From Streptomyces sp. NBC_01231 (GTDB lineage: Bacteria; Actinomycetota; Actinomycetes; Streptomycetales; Streptomycetaceae): a stretch of DNA of 64,000 nucleotides. Position 1 is the first letter of the stretch; each line of letters starts with the position of its first letter. The translations under genes were made by a program, and so were the position numbers. Positions 11,620 through 19,055 of this stretch are shown here, piece by piece. The notes beneath the pieces are model-generated. The model was given only the letters and a program-made list of their open reading frames with translations, did no database searches and was not told the DNA's origin. The stretch is from positions 10,044,001 to 10,108,000 of the forward strand of contig CP108521.1 in the NCBI GenBank assembly GCA_035999765.1, given 5' to 3'.

Positions 11620-12086
11620 GCACCACTCCCCGGCATGCTGTGCGGGGCGTCCTCAATCAGCCACTGACCGTCGTGCTCACCACCGGTGAGCCGCCAGTAG
11701 TGTTCGAGGAACAAGTGTGTGCGAACAATCTCGATGAGGTCCAGGAGTCCCTTCGAACTCGTCCACCGTCGCTCTTCCGAATCGAGCGGGTGCCAGAGAC
11801 AGAGGGCGTCGTCGCCCGAGTACCGGTGCTTCGAGGGTGCCCCCGGTTTGGCGTGGACGCGCGGGAAATCCTGGGGCATCTGGTCGAAGGTTGGGTAGAG
11901 CGGGTTCTCGTAGAACCTGATGCTGACGTCGATCGGTTCGGGTTCGCCGATGACGTCAAGTCCAGTGAGTTCGTACGTCAGTGAGCCGCGGCGGTACGTG
12001 TGCCGGAGGGCGGAGCCGAAGCGTCGCCGGGCATCGCGTTCGAGTGGGGCCCACCAGACAGGCTGGGCCCCGTACCAGGTTGGCAT
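11553..12086 (-). CDS. Prokaryotic E2-like (ubiquitin-conjugating fold) CBASS accessory protein
   Basis: A 177-residue protein with the layout of bacterial E2-like domains: a YPTF segment, FPRVHAKPG, HRYSGDDALCLWHP with the candidate catalytic Cys96, a Trp about 10 residues on, and a C-terminal WRLTGGEHDGQWLIEDAPH. E2-like proteins in CBASS act on the CD-NTase. No E1 (ThiF) or JAB gene is present, which matches the short type II arrangement with an E2 alone. The ATG lies 3 nt after the CD-NTase stop, so translation is probably coupled. The Arg-rich C-terminal tail overlaps the next gene. Assignment rests on motif pattern plus context. Confidence 0.78.
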   Translation of the reverse strand: MPTWYGAQPVWWAPLERDARRRFGSALRHTYRRGSLTYELTGLDVIGEPEPIDVSIRFYENPLYPTFDQMPQDFPRVHAKPGAPSKHRYSGDDALCLWHPLDSEERRWTSSKGLLDLIEIVRTHLFLEHYWRLTGGEHDGQWLIEDAPHSMPGSGAWRSSRRQRRRAAGGPGPRPPR

Positions 12087-12089
12087 GGC

Positions 12090-13115
12090 TCAGTTTCCCC
12101 AGGCCCGGGTGGGCGTGACGAGTCCGACGGCGAGCCCGAGACCGGTGGCGGCCGTGCCGCCCGTGCGGACCGTCGATGCCAGCCGGGCGGCTTCCTCCTG
12201 CGTGGCGTCCGCGTCCGGGACGAGCTCGGGGAGGACCTGATGGAGGGCGTGCTGGGCGCTGAGCGGGCGTCCGGCTGTTTCGTGCTCGATCGCGAGGTCG
12301 ACGTAGTCACGCGCGGTGCACAGCCGTTCGTGGACCTGACGGCGCGTCATGTTTAGGGGGATGGGGCCGGCCACGTGGGCCGGGTCCGGTGTCGGGCCCT
12401 TGTCGATCTCGTCCGCCGCGTAGGTGAAGAAGGCCTGGAGCGCGTTGATCAGCGGCATGGGCTCGTCGAGGCACCCGAGGCAGAGGGCCTTGATGTTCCA
12501 GGAGCACATGGGCTTGCTGTGCGTGCAGTTCCAGTGCTTCAGCAGTCGGACCGTACGGGCGAACACGACCTTCGTATCCGTGATGGCCTTGAGCACCATC
12601 TGGGTGTGCGTGATCGGGTCGGCGCGGTCCCACTGGTCCGCGATCTTCGTGTTGGGGATGTACAGCCCGCGGCCGGAGGGGTGCCGGAGTGCGGTCATGA
12701 CGTCCGCGGTGAAGTCGTCCTGGCCCTGCGTGACGGGGTCGCCGAAGCACACGAGGACGGCACGGCGGCGGCCGACGACCTCGATAGTCAGCTTCGGGAA
12801 CTCCGTGTCGAGGTCTTCATGGATCACGTCACGGACGATCTCCATGAGCGGCAGGGCGCTCTTCTTGCCCGGACCGTACGGCTCGGCGTCCTTCTTACTG
12901 AGGACGACCCCGAGGTCGACGTCGGTCAGGGGCGTGTTGGCGTCGCCGTGGGCGACGCTCCCGTTGAAGTAGGTGGTCGATCCGGGGAAAGCCCGGCGTG
13001 CGGACGCGGCCAGGAGCCAGCGGCGGCGCTTGGCCTCGTCGAGTTCCTCGTCGGTCACCTGGATCTTGCGGCGTCCTTCGTCGAGGAGCTGAGCAAGAGA
13101 GTCTTTGCGAACCAT
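12090..13115 (-). CDS. CD-NTase (cGAS/DncV-like nucleotidyltransferase)
   Basis: A 341-residue nucleotidyltransferase. The hallmark GS motif is FNGSVAHGD (Gly52-Ser53) followed by TDVDLGVV, giving metal ligands Asp65 and Asp67. A third acidic residue is probably Asp138 in DFTADVMTAL, before GLYIPN. A helical OAS-like C-terminal part follows. Such enzymes make cyclic di- or trinucleotides when phage infection is sensed; product identity cannot be read here. The start at 13115 has GGGAGG upstream. It is the second gene of a four-gene minus-strand operon, followed immediately by the E2-like gene. Confidence 0.9.
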   Translation of the reverse strand: MVRKDSLAQLLDEGRRKIQVTDEELDEAKRRRWLLAASARRAFPGSTTYFNGSVAHGDANTPLTDVDLGVVLSKKDAEPYGPGKKSALPLMEIVRDVIHEDLDTEFPKLTIEVVGRRRAVLVCFGDPVTQGQDDFTADVMTALRHPSGRGLYIPNTKIADQWDRADPITHTQMVLKAITDTKVVFARTVRLLKHWNCTHSKPMCSWNIKALCLGCLDEPMPLINALQAFFTYAADEIDKGPTPDPAHVAGPIPLNMTRRQVHERLCTARDYVDLAIEHETAGRPLSAQHALHQVLPELVPDADATQEEAARLASTVRTGGTAATGLGLAVGLVTPTRAWGN

Positions 13116-13175
13116 CGATACCTCCCTGTCCGCCGGTAGGAGACAGGAGGGCGTCTCCCACCAGCACGAGACCTG

Positions 13176-13337
13176 CTACTTCTCGCGGCGGACGCCCTTG
13201 AACGCGCCGCCTGCCTTCCCTCCCATGAAGCGGCCCTTGTCGCCGCGCTTCGTCCACGTGCTGGTCCGGGGATTGAGGACCTGACTCCGTCGGGAGACGC
13301 TGCCGCGTCGGAAGCCCCTGCCAGTGTTCGTAGCCAT
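13176..13337 (-). CDS. 53-residue basic protein leading the CBASS-like operon
   Basis: A tiny, very basic protein starting MATNTGRGFRRGSVSRRS and ending KGRFMGGKAGGAFKGVRREK. I recall similar 50-60 residue Gly/Arg/Lys-rich proteins with a GRFM...FKGVR tail beside CD-NTase genes, but cannot confirm that here. It is first in the operon, 60 nt before the CD-NTase, so probably co-transcribed. Possible roles are a nucleic-acid or nucleotide-binding cofactor of the CD-NTase or a substrate of the E2-like protein; both are guesses. There are several Lys residues in the tail and no Cys. Confidence 0.7.
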   Translation of the reverse strand: MATNTGRGFRRGSVSRRSQVLNPRTSTWTKRGDKGRFMGGKAGGAFKGVRREK

Positions 13338-13369
13338 GACGCCACCACCATTCATCGGAGAACGATCGG

Positions 13370-13438
13370 ATTGCGAGATCGGTACTGCTATCGATCTTGC
13401 AATTGGAAGGGTAGGGTCTCGCTTCGACTTTCGCAAGT
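13370..13438. promoter_or_regulatory. Palindromic operator in the divergent CBASS/regulator promoter region
   Basis: ATTGCGAGATCG (13370-13381) and CGATCTTGCAAT (13392-13403) are inverted copies matching at 11 of 12 positions around a 10-nt spacer. A third related site, ACTTTCGCAAGT (13427-13438), is itself a near palindrome and shares the TTGCGA core on the other strand. The sites lie between the start of the CBASS-like operon (13337, minus) and the XRE gene (13479, plus), where one repressor could control both directions. The region is more AT-rich than its surroundings. Confidence 0.65.
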
Positions 13439-13478
13439 GGTACCTGATGTGGAAGTATGCGGGTGAGAGGAGGAGATC

Positions 13479-13850
13479 ATGAGCGAGCGGAATGCAGCAG
13501 GACGGTTTGACGCGGTCGCGTTTCACACGGCCCTGGATCACACGCGTCAGGAGCGAGGTCTTCTCTGGAAGGACGTAGCTCAGGAAGCAGGCGTCAGCGC
13601 ATCAACATTGACGCGGCTGGCCCAGGGGCGCAGGCCGGACGTGGACGGACTCGCAGCCCTTGTCACCTGGGCGAATCTGAGCGCGGATGACTTTGTTCGC
13701 CGGACCGATGAGCCGCGTAGTCAGGACACGCTGACCAAGGTGGCTACGCATCTGCGGGGCGACCGCAACCTCACGCCTGAGGCCGCGGAAGCTCTCGAAG
13801 CCCTGATCGCCGTCGCCTACAAACAGTTGGTGACTGATCAGCCGGAGTAG
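13479..13850 (+). CDS. XRE-family regulator, CapH-like
   Basis: A 123-residue protein with a helix-turn-helix at about residues 20-70 (LLWKDVAQEAGVSASTLTRL, then QGRRPDVDGLAALVTW) and a helical C-terminal part (LTPEAAEALEALIAVAYKQL) suited to dimerisation. It is followed after 11 nt by an ImmA/IrrE-type protease and is divergent from the CBASS-like operon. In described CBASS systems CapH is an HTH repressor cleaved by the CapP protease; the gene order here fits that role. Start ATG follows GAGGAGGAG. Likely target: the palindromes in the 140-nt gap upstream. Confidence 0.82.
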   Translation: MSERNAAGRFDAVAFHTALDHTRQERGLLWKDVAQEAGVSASTLTRLAQGRRPDVDGLAALVTWANLSADDFVRRTDEPRSQDTLTKVATHLRGDRNLTPEAAEALEALIAVAYKQLVTDQPE

Positions 13851-13861
13851 GGGAGCTCCCT

Positions 13862-14416
13862 ATGTCGTTGCGTCACGGCTTCAAGGCTGAAGCCAACCGC
13901 CTGGCGGTGCAGATGCGGAGAGAGTTGGGGCTCCACCCCGCCTCGCCGCTTGCGCCTGCACGGCTTGCTGAACACTTGGCGATCCCGGTCAAGACATTCA
14001 GCTCCGCGATAGCGGACGACGCTCGGATCGAGCGACTTCTCACCACCGAGCAGGAGGCCGTGAGTGCTCTCACCGTGCATGCAGGGACACGGCGACAGAT
14101 CTGGGTGAACGACTCCCACGACCCGGGGCGTCAAAACAGCTCGGCCGACCACGAAATCGCCCATGCGCTCCTGATGCATCCGCCCGGTCCGGCGCTCGAT
14201 GTTCGCGGTTGTCGGCACTGGGATGGAGAGATCGAGGAAGAAGCGGACTGGCTGGCCGGCAACCTGCTGATCACCAACGAGGGCGCGTGGTCCATCGCCA
14301 GAAGAGGGCTGAGTCCTGAGGCGGCGATGCTCCGGTACGGGGTCAGTAGGAGCATGTTGACCTGGCGCATGAACAAGAGTGGCGCCAGCGGCCGCAGGGT
14401 TCGATCAGCCAGCTGA
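13862..14416 (+). CDS. ImmA/IrrE-family zinc metallopeptidase, CapP-like
   Basis: A 184-residue ImmA/IrrE-type peptidase. The zinc motif is HEIAH (residues 97-101) with the third ligand in EEEADWLAGNLL (about Glu126/127). The ending, LRYGVSRSMLTWRMNKSG, is the winged-helix-like tail common in this family. Such proteases cleave a partner XRE repressor to induce mobile elements or defence operons, often after DNA damage. Here the partner is the XRE gene 11 nt upstream. The start is close behind a GGGGAG sequence. An unrelated toxin-antitoxin-like role is possible but the CBASS context favours CapP. Confidence 0.88.
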   Translation: MSLRHGFKAEANRLAVQMRRELGLHPASPLAPARLAEHLAIPVKTFSSAIADDARIERLLTTEQEAVSALTVHAGTRRQIWVNDSHDPGRQNSSADHEIAHALLMHPPGPALDVRGCRHWDGEIEEEADWLAGNLLITNEGAWSIARRGLSPEAAMLRYGVSRSMLTWRMNKSGASGRRVRSAS

Positions 14417-14437
14417 AGGTGCTTCGTCGAGGCGCTG

Positions 14438-14474
14438 GGCGACCGGTCTGCTGGGAGGTAGCGGGCCGGTCGCC
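14438..14474. terminator. Inverted repeat between convergent genes
   Basis: GGCGACCGG (14438-14446) and CCGGTCGCC (14466-14474) are perfect inverted copies with a 19-nt loop, filling the 58-nt gap between the CapP-like gene and the convergent Cys-rich gene. A bidirectional terminator is the simplest reading; no U-tract is seen. Confidence 0.5.
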
Positions 14475-15548
14475 TCAGCTCTCGGGATTCTTGAGAGCGT
14501 CAGATCGGCGGGCTGCCCGCTGATTCTGATTGCCCTTCGGCGGTAGCTCCCAGTGCAGATCGCCTGAGGCGAGGGCCATGCTCCAGGAGGCGAGGAACGT
14601 CGCCAATTGGTCGAGCGCAGGGAACAGAGCCTCAGGGACGAGTCCACACTCACGCGCGATCCGGTCCATGTCGGCGCACCCGCGACCGGTTGAGGAGTCG
14701 GTGTGTGCCGCGAGGCAGAGGGCGGTCAGCCGCAGAGACGGGTTGCCGACGCCCGCACAGCCACTTCTCGCCATGCGTAGCGCCCAGTCGGCAGCGCTCC
14801 TGCGGTCTGGACGTGCGGGATGCTGAGCAAACAACACGCCGTCGAGGATCTGAGCGCCCACCACTTGGTCGGCGGAGCCCGGGGTAACCGGCGTTCTGCG
14901 GAGCCATCGCGCCTGCTCCAGCTCGCTCCACGGGAGCGGATTGCGGCCAAGGAGAAGACTGCGTAGGAGTCCAGTCGGCATCCGGATCTTTCCTTCGGAG
15001 TCCATGCGCAGTGCGCACTGCACGGCGAGCAGTCGGGCTGCAGCCCCTGTGTGGCTTGGCAGGGCTGCGGCCAGGTAGCTGAGCATCTCCTGTACTCGGA
15101 TCTGGTCGCCCGGCCCTTTGGTCCGTCGCTTGTGACGCCGTGAGGTGTCGCCCGACGACGCCACGTTCATAGGGAGGAAGGCTTCCGGAACCACGGCGGC
15201 CTGCGCCGTCACCGACGCGCAGGCCGTACAGGCATCGGCAAGTCGCCAGAGTCGTCCGCCCCGCTCGCGGGCGAGAAGCAGATGGACGGGGCCGGCGCAG
15301 CCGCGGTGACGGGGATGCCATCGGCAACCTCGCTCGTGGCACTGGCAGGTGCGCAGGTATGACGGCAGGGCGTCGCGCCGAGCGTGGCCGGCCAGATGCT
15401 CGAGTGCTGCGGAGCGCGCGGATACGGCAGCGAGCAGTGCACCCCGGTGATCGCACTGCTGACACACAAGCTGTGGCCCGTCAGAGCCTGGCCGAAGCTC
15501 CACCGTCCAGGCACGCCGCGTTGCCGGGCGTGTTGTGCAAAGCCTCAT
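14475..15548 (-). CDS. Cys-rich protein of unknown function, divergent from an XRE regulator
   Basis: A 357-residue protein I cannot assign. The N-terminal 120 residues carry Cys/His clusters that could bind zinc: CQQCDHRG, CQCHERGCRWHPRHRGCAG and CTAC. The remainder is helical, with an Arg/Lys patch (RRHKRRTKG) and a pattern recalling a small DNA- or RNA-binding regulator (RIARECGLVPEALFPALDQL). The start at 15548 has AGGAG 8 nt upstream. It is divergent from a small XRE gene, and three copies of an operator-like motif lie between them, so the two are probably co-regulated. I recall this gene pair from other Streptomyces genomes but not with a known role. Confidence 0.7.
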   Translation of the reverse strand: MRLCTTRPATRRAWTVELRPGSDGPQLVCQQCDHRGALLAAVSARSAALEHLAGHARRDALPSYLRTCQCHERGCRWHPRHRGCAGPVHLLLARERGGRLWRLADACTACASVTAQAAVVPEAFLPMNVASSGDTSRRHKRRTKGPGDQIRVQEMLSYLAAALPSHTGAAARLLAVQCALRMDSEGKIRMPTGLLRSLLLGRNPLPWSELEQARWLRRTPVTPGSADQVVGAQILDGVLFAQHPARPDRRSAADWALRMARSGCAGVGNPSLRLTALCLAAHTDSSTGRGCADMDRIARECGLVPEALFPALDQLATFLASWSMALASGDLHWELPPKGNQNQRAARRSDALKNPES

Positions 15549-15618
15549 AGGGCGTGCTCCTCTCAATCCTGCTTCCGCGCCGTTGTCCGCTCAGGAGAGA
15601 GCGACGGCCGCACACGGT

Positions 15619-15702
15619 AGTGCAGACCTCTGCCCTCGCGCCTGCGCTGCGACCTGGGGAAATAGGGCAGAGGTCTGCACTGACAGGGCAGGTGTCTGCA
15701 CC
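15619..15702. promoter_or_regulatory. Three-copy operator between the Cys-rich gene and the XRE gene
   Basis: AGTGCAGACCTCTGCCCT (15619-15636) is repeated as its exact 18-nt reverse complement at 15664-15681, and a third copy with 15 of 18 matches lies at 15685-15702. Copies two and three are spaced 21 nt, two helical turns. Each holds an inner dyad GCAGA-CC-TCTGC or GCAG-GTGT-CTGC. The placement in a divergent promoter region next to an XRE gene strongly suggests autoregulator binding sites. Confidence 0.75.
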
Positions 15703-15715
15703 GTCGGATGGTCGG

Positions 15716-15979
15716 GTGACGATCTTTCCGCCCGATCCGGACTTCGAGGCACTCCGCCTGGAGCTCGCACGCCTGCGGGCGGCCCGAGGATGGAGCTATG
15801 ACGAGCTCGCCGACCGTAGTGGCCTTGCCAGACGGACTCTCATCGAGATTGAGCAGGGCCGAACGATCGGGACGCTGAAAACCTGGCACGCCCTCGCGCA
15901 CGCCCTGAGCACCCCGCTCGACGAGCTCTTCGCCACCCTGTGCAACGGACACGAGCCTCCCGAGAAAGCCGACGGCTGA
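15716..15979 (+). CDS. XRE-family helix-turn-helix regulator
   Basis: An 87-residue one-domain XRE protein: LRAARGWSYDELADRSGLARRTLIEIEQGRTIGTLKTWHALAHAL forms a classical five-helix HTH in pieces, with recognition helix around LARRTLIEIEQG. The longer frame from 15554 runs through the operator copies, so GTG at 15716, which gives the N-terminus TIFPPDPDFEAL, is the better start. It probably binds the three repeats just upstream and controls itself and the divergent Cys-rich gene. Confidence 0.82.
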   Translation: MTIFPPDPDFEALRLELARLRAARGWSYDELADRSGLARRTLIEIEQGRTIGTLKTWHALAHALSTPLDELFATLCNGHEPPEKADG

Positions 15980-16213
15980 CCGCTTCGGGACGGCCCTTCA
16001 CCAATCGCCTGAACGGGTGACGCCACGCAAACATGCGATCGCATCCTCGAAAACCAGTCTCACTGGATGCCGCACTTCGGGGGACACCTACGGTACTGAC
16101 ACCGACTGGACGGCGTGTCAGCTGGCAGGTTCGCCTGCATGCGCACCACACCCCCTTCTTCACGCCGCTGTGATGGCAGCCGCGTTCATGTCCCCGCGAG
16201 GCGTTCCCTACGT

Positions 16214-17032
16214 GTGAGCCACGACAGCGCCAGTCGCCTACTGCGATGCGGTCAGAGTGACCGCTGCCGGGACTGCGGCAACCGAATCGAGTGGTACCAC
16301 CGCACCGACGAACGGCCCATCCGCCTGCACCCTCACGAGCTGCCCGCCGAGAGAGTGCCCGCTACCTGCCAATGGCACGTCAACTGCGGTGTCGCTCACC
16401 CGGCGGGTGACGGTAGTAGTTGGTGCCGCCTGCCTCACGCCATGCTGTGCCCTGCCCGTCCCCCTCTTCCAACCGTGCCTGAACTGGCAGTGCTGCGCCG
16501 AGCTCTAGCGGTCAACACTCGCCGCCTGATCGACAGCGGCGCATTCGCTCCTCCTTCCACCCCGCCGACGACAGAAGCCTCACTGATGGCCACCTGTCGG
16601 CCTGGCCGTCCTGTCGTCCAACTCCTGTACATCCGCTACCTCGCCGACCGCCCGCTGGACGAGATCCAATGCGTCGCCCAGACCCGACGCCGCTACCGCT
16701 GCACAAGTCCCCTGCTCACGCCCAAGACCGAAATGGGGGTCTGGACTCTCCTTCCCGTGGCCACGCGGCACGGCCAACTTTCTCTGGCTGGACCAGTTTT
16801 GGCCGTCTACTCGCTCACCGGCCTGCCCTATGCCGAGCAACTGCGCTGGAGGGCCCAACGCTGCCCCGAGCACGCCGCCATCCCCACAGCCGCCGACGTG
16901 GCGGTAGTCGAGTGGGAGCTCTTCGACCCCCTCATCCACCACGAGCACATCCACACCCGGCTTCCGACACTCACCCGACGCCAGGCTCCTGCCACTCCTG
17001 TCAGCCGGAGCAGGAGGATGACGAAACCGTGA
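16214..17032 (+). CDS. DUF6083-type protein
   Basis: A 272-residue protein with a zinc-ribbon-like N-terminus (CRDCGNRIEWYHR, later CQWHVNCGVAHPAGDGSSWCRLPH) that matches my memory of DUF6083, common in Streptomyces and of unknown role. The middle holds LMATCRPGRPVVQLLYIRYLA and a Cys-containing RRRYRCTSPL stretch. GTG at 16214 starts at the conserved region; an earlier in-frame ATG at 16115 is possible. The stop overlaps the next GTG by GTGA, so it is translationally coupled to the following gene in a three-gene unit ending with a UvrD-like helicase. Confidence 0.78.
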   Translation: MSHDSASRLLRCGQSDRCRDCGNRIEWYHRTDERPIRLHPHELPAERVPATCQWHVNCGVAHPAGDGSSWCRLPHAMLCPARPPLPTVPELAVLRRALAVNTRRLIDSGAFAPPSTPPTTEASLMATCRPGRPVVQLLYIRYLADRPLDEIQCVAQTRRRYRCTSPLLTPKTEMGVWTLLPVATRHGQLSLAGPVLAVYSLTGLPYAEQLRWRAQRCPEHAAIPTAADVAVVEWELFDPLIHHEHIHTRLPTLTRRQAPATPVSRSRRMTKP

Positions 17033-17517
17033 CCGCACACCATGCGATTGAGATCACCCTGACCCGGCCTTCCACCGACTGTGAACTGCGTCGTGCGCGT
17101 CATGTCGCGGTTCTGGCCACCAACAACGACCGCACCCGACTGCTGACTCTGCACCGCGCAAAGACTCCTGGGCGTGCGCTACGAGCCCTTCGGCGCCGAC
17201 TCGACGGAGTAATGCCCATCGATGTCCTAACCACCCATTACCCAGACCGGCAGGGCTGTGTCCTGCTGAACTTCGCTCTCAGTCACACCGCCCGCACCGC
17301 CATCCGCCAGGCTGCGGAAGCCTGTGGGCAACGGCCCCCGGATTTCCTGAAGCAGACCGTGGTCGAGGCTGTCGCCCAGCACAAAGAAGAGCGCGTCCGC
17401 CAGCTGACGACCCGGATCGAAGGGCTGCTGGCCCAGCACACTCCAGAAGAGCTGCTGGCCTGCGCAGCCAGCACTCCCCTTAGCCATGGCAACCGTTTCC
17501 CAAGAGACCACCGGTAG
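17029..17517 (+). CDS. Hypothetical protein coupled to DUF6083 and UvrD-like genes
   Basis: A 162-residue protein that I do not recognise, starting with GTG inside the DUF6083 stop (GTGA overlap) and ending 32 nt inside the helicase gene. It is basic in the centre (RALRALRRRLDG) with a C-terminal amphipathic helix region (FLKQTVVEAVAQHKEERVRQ, then LTTRIEGLLAQHTPEELL). A DNA-binding adaptor of the helicase is conceivable, based only on tight linkage. Confidence 0.7.
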   Translation: MTAHHAIEITLTRPSTDCELRRARHVAVLATNNDRTRLLTLHRAKTPGRALRALRRRLDGVMPIDVLTTHYPDRQGCVLLNFALSHTARTAIRQAAEACGQRPPDFLKQTVVEAVAQHKEERVRQLTTRIEGLLAQHTPEELLACAASTPLSHGNRFPRDHR

Positions 17518-19042
17518 CCCTGCTCCACCCCTTCCTGAGGAGCCTTTTGTGCCCACCCCGACCGACGAACAGGTCCATGCCTCCGACACCTTCCGAGCAG
17601 GGCACCACCTCGTACTGCAGGCGGGGGCCGGTACCGGCAAGACCAGCACTCTCGCGATGCTCGCCGCCGGCACCAAAAGACATGGCCGTTACGTCGCTTT
17701 CAACAAGGACATCGCCCATGATGCCGTCACACGCTTTCCCCGAACGGTGACGTGCAAGACGGCCCACGCGACCGCGTACGCAGCACTCGGCCACCGCTAC
17801 GCCGGCCGACTCAACGGCCCCCGTCAGCCGGCTTGGAAGACCGGCCAGGCCCTCGGCATCACCCGGCCCATCCGCATCGGGGATCACGAGATCAGCCATA
17901 AGACGCTCTCCCACGCAGTGCTACGCACCGTGACAGGCTTCTGCCACTCCGCAGACTCTTGCCTGACCCGCCACCATGTGCCGCACCTTCGCCGCCTGGC
18001 AACGCGTGCCGATCACGCCCGACTCGTTGACGAGGTACTACCGTTCGCGGTCAAGGCATGGGCCGACCTGCAAACGTTCGACCACGGAGTGGTCCGCTTC
18101 GAACACGACCACTACCTGAAGATGTGGGCTCTGACCCAACCAAAGATTGAAGCGGACTTCCTCTTCCTCGACGAAGCACAGGACACCAACCCCGTCCTGG
18201 AACAGGTCTTCAACGCCCAGCGCGACCACGCCCAACTCGTCATGGTCGGCGACTCGGCCCAGGCCATTTACGGATGGCGAGGTGCTCGTGATGTGATGAC
18301 CGACTTCGACGCCACGGGTCTCACGCTGACCCGCTCCTTTCGATTCGGCCCTCTGCTCGCCGAACAAGCAAACCGCTGGCTCGAACTCGCGGAGGCACCT
18401 ATCCGCCTGACCGGAAGCGAGACCATCCCCACCGAGGTCGGAGACGTGGCCAACCCGGACGCGGTGCTGTGCCGCACCAACATCGGCGCCATGGCCGAAG
18501 TCATGCGCCTTCTCTCCGAGGGGCGCCGCGTCGCCCTGGCTCGCGGCGGCCACTCGCTCGCCTCGCTGGCGCTCGCGGCTCGCGACCTCAAGGAGGGATG
18601 CCGCACCAGCCACCCCGAGCTCGTTCTCTTCGTCTCTTGGGGCGAAGTGCAGGACTATGCGACCTATGATCCGGCAGGCGGCGACCTCCAGCCTTTCGTC
18701 GACCTCGTCGACACGCACGGCCCCGACGCCATCCTGGCCGCAGTCGACGAGCTCACCGACGAGGACCATGCCGACGTGACCGTGTCCACAGCTCACAAGG
18801 CCAAGGGACGTGAATGGCCAACCGTCCGGATCGGCGACGACTTCCCACCGCCCAAGGACACCGGCCAACACGACGCCGAGGGTCGTCCCATCCTGGAACC
18901 TGTCAACGACACTGGCGCCCGCCTCGCATACGTTGCTGTCACGCGTGCACGCCACCGACTCGACCTAGGAGGATTGTCCTGGATCGACACACATCCCGAG
19001 GCTTCAAGTCCCAAACGGAGTTCTTCTGCTGGCGGCGTCTAG
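17486..19042 (+). CDS. UvrD/Rep-type superfamily 1 helicase
   Basis: A 518-residue SF1A helicase, shorter than UvrD/PcrA (about 720). Motifs: Q-motif PTDEQVHA, Walker A GAGTGKT, motif Ia FNKDIAHDA, motif II DEAQD, motif III GDSAQAIYGWRGA, motif IV TRSFRFG, motif V STAHKAKGREW and motif VI AYVAVTRAR. It should unwind DNA 3' to 5' with ATP. No nuclease domain is seen. It overlaps the unknown gene by 32 nt, completing an operon with DUF6083. Stand-alone short UvrD proteins occur in defence islands, where this operon lies. Its stop is only 13 nt before an IS256 end. Confidence 0.92.
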   Translation: MATVSQETTGSPAPPLPEEPFVPTPTDEQVHASDTFRAGHHLVLQAGAGTGKTSTLAMLAAGTKRHGRYVAFNKDIAHDAVTRFPRTVTCKTAHATAYAALGHRYAGRLNGPRQPAWKTGQALGITRPIRIGDHEISHKTLSHAVLRTVTGFCHSADSCLTRHHVPHLRRLATRADHARLVDEVLPFAVKAWADLQTFDHGVVRFEHDHYLKMWALTQPKIEADFLFLDEAQDTNPVLEQVFNAQRDHAQLVMVGDSAQAIYGWRGARDVMTDFDATGLTLTRSFRFGPLLAEQANRWLELAEAPIRLTGSETIPTEVGDVANPDAVLCRTNIGAMAEVMRLLSEGRRVALARGGHSLASLALAARDLKEGCRTSHPELVLFVSWGEVQDYATYDPAGGDLQPFVDLVDTHGPDAILAAVDELTDEDHADVTVSTAHKAKGREWPTVRIGDDFPPPKDTGQHDAEGRPILEPVNDTGARLAYVAVTRARHRLDLGGLSWIDTHPEASSPKRSSSAGGV

Positions 19043-19055
19043 GGGGGAGTGTCAT

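Noticed and set aside
13479-14416. Reading the XRE/ImmA-IrrE pair as a toxin-antitoxin module or prophage switch
   Set aside because: Possible in general, but no phage genes are nearby and the divergent CBASS-like operon with a shared operator fits a CapH/CapP role better.
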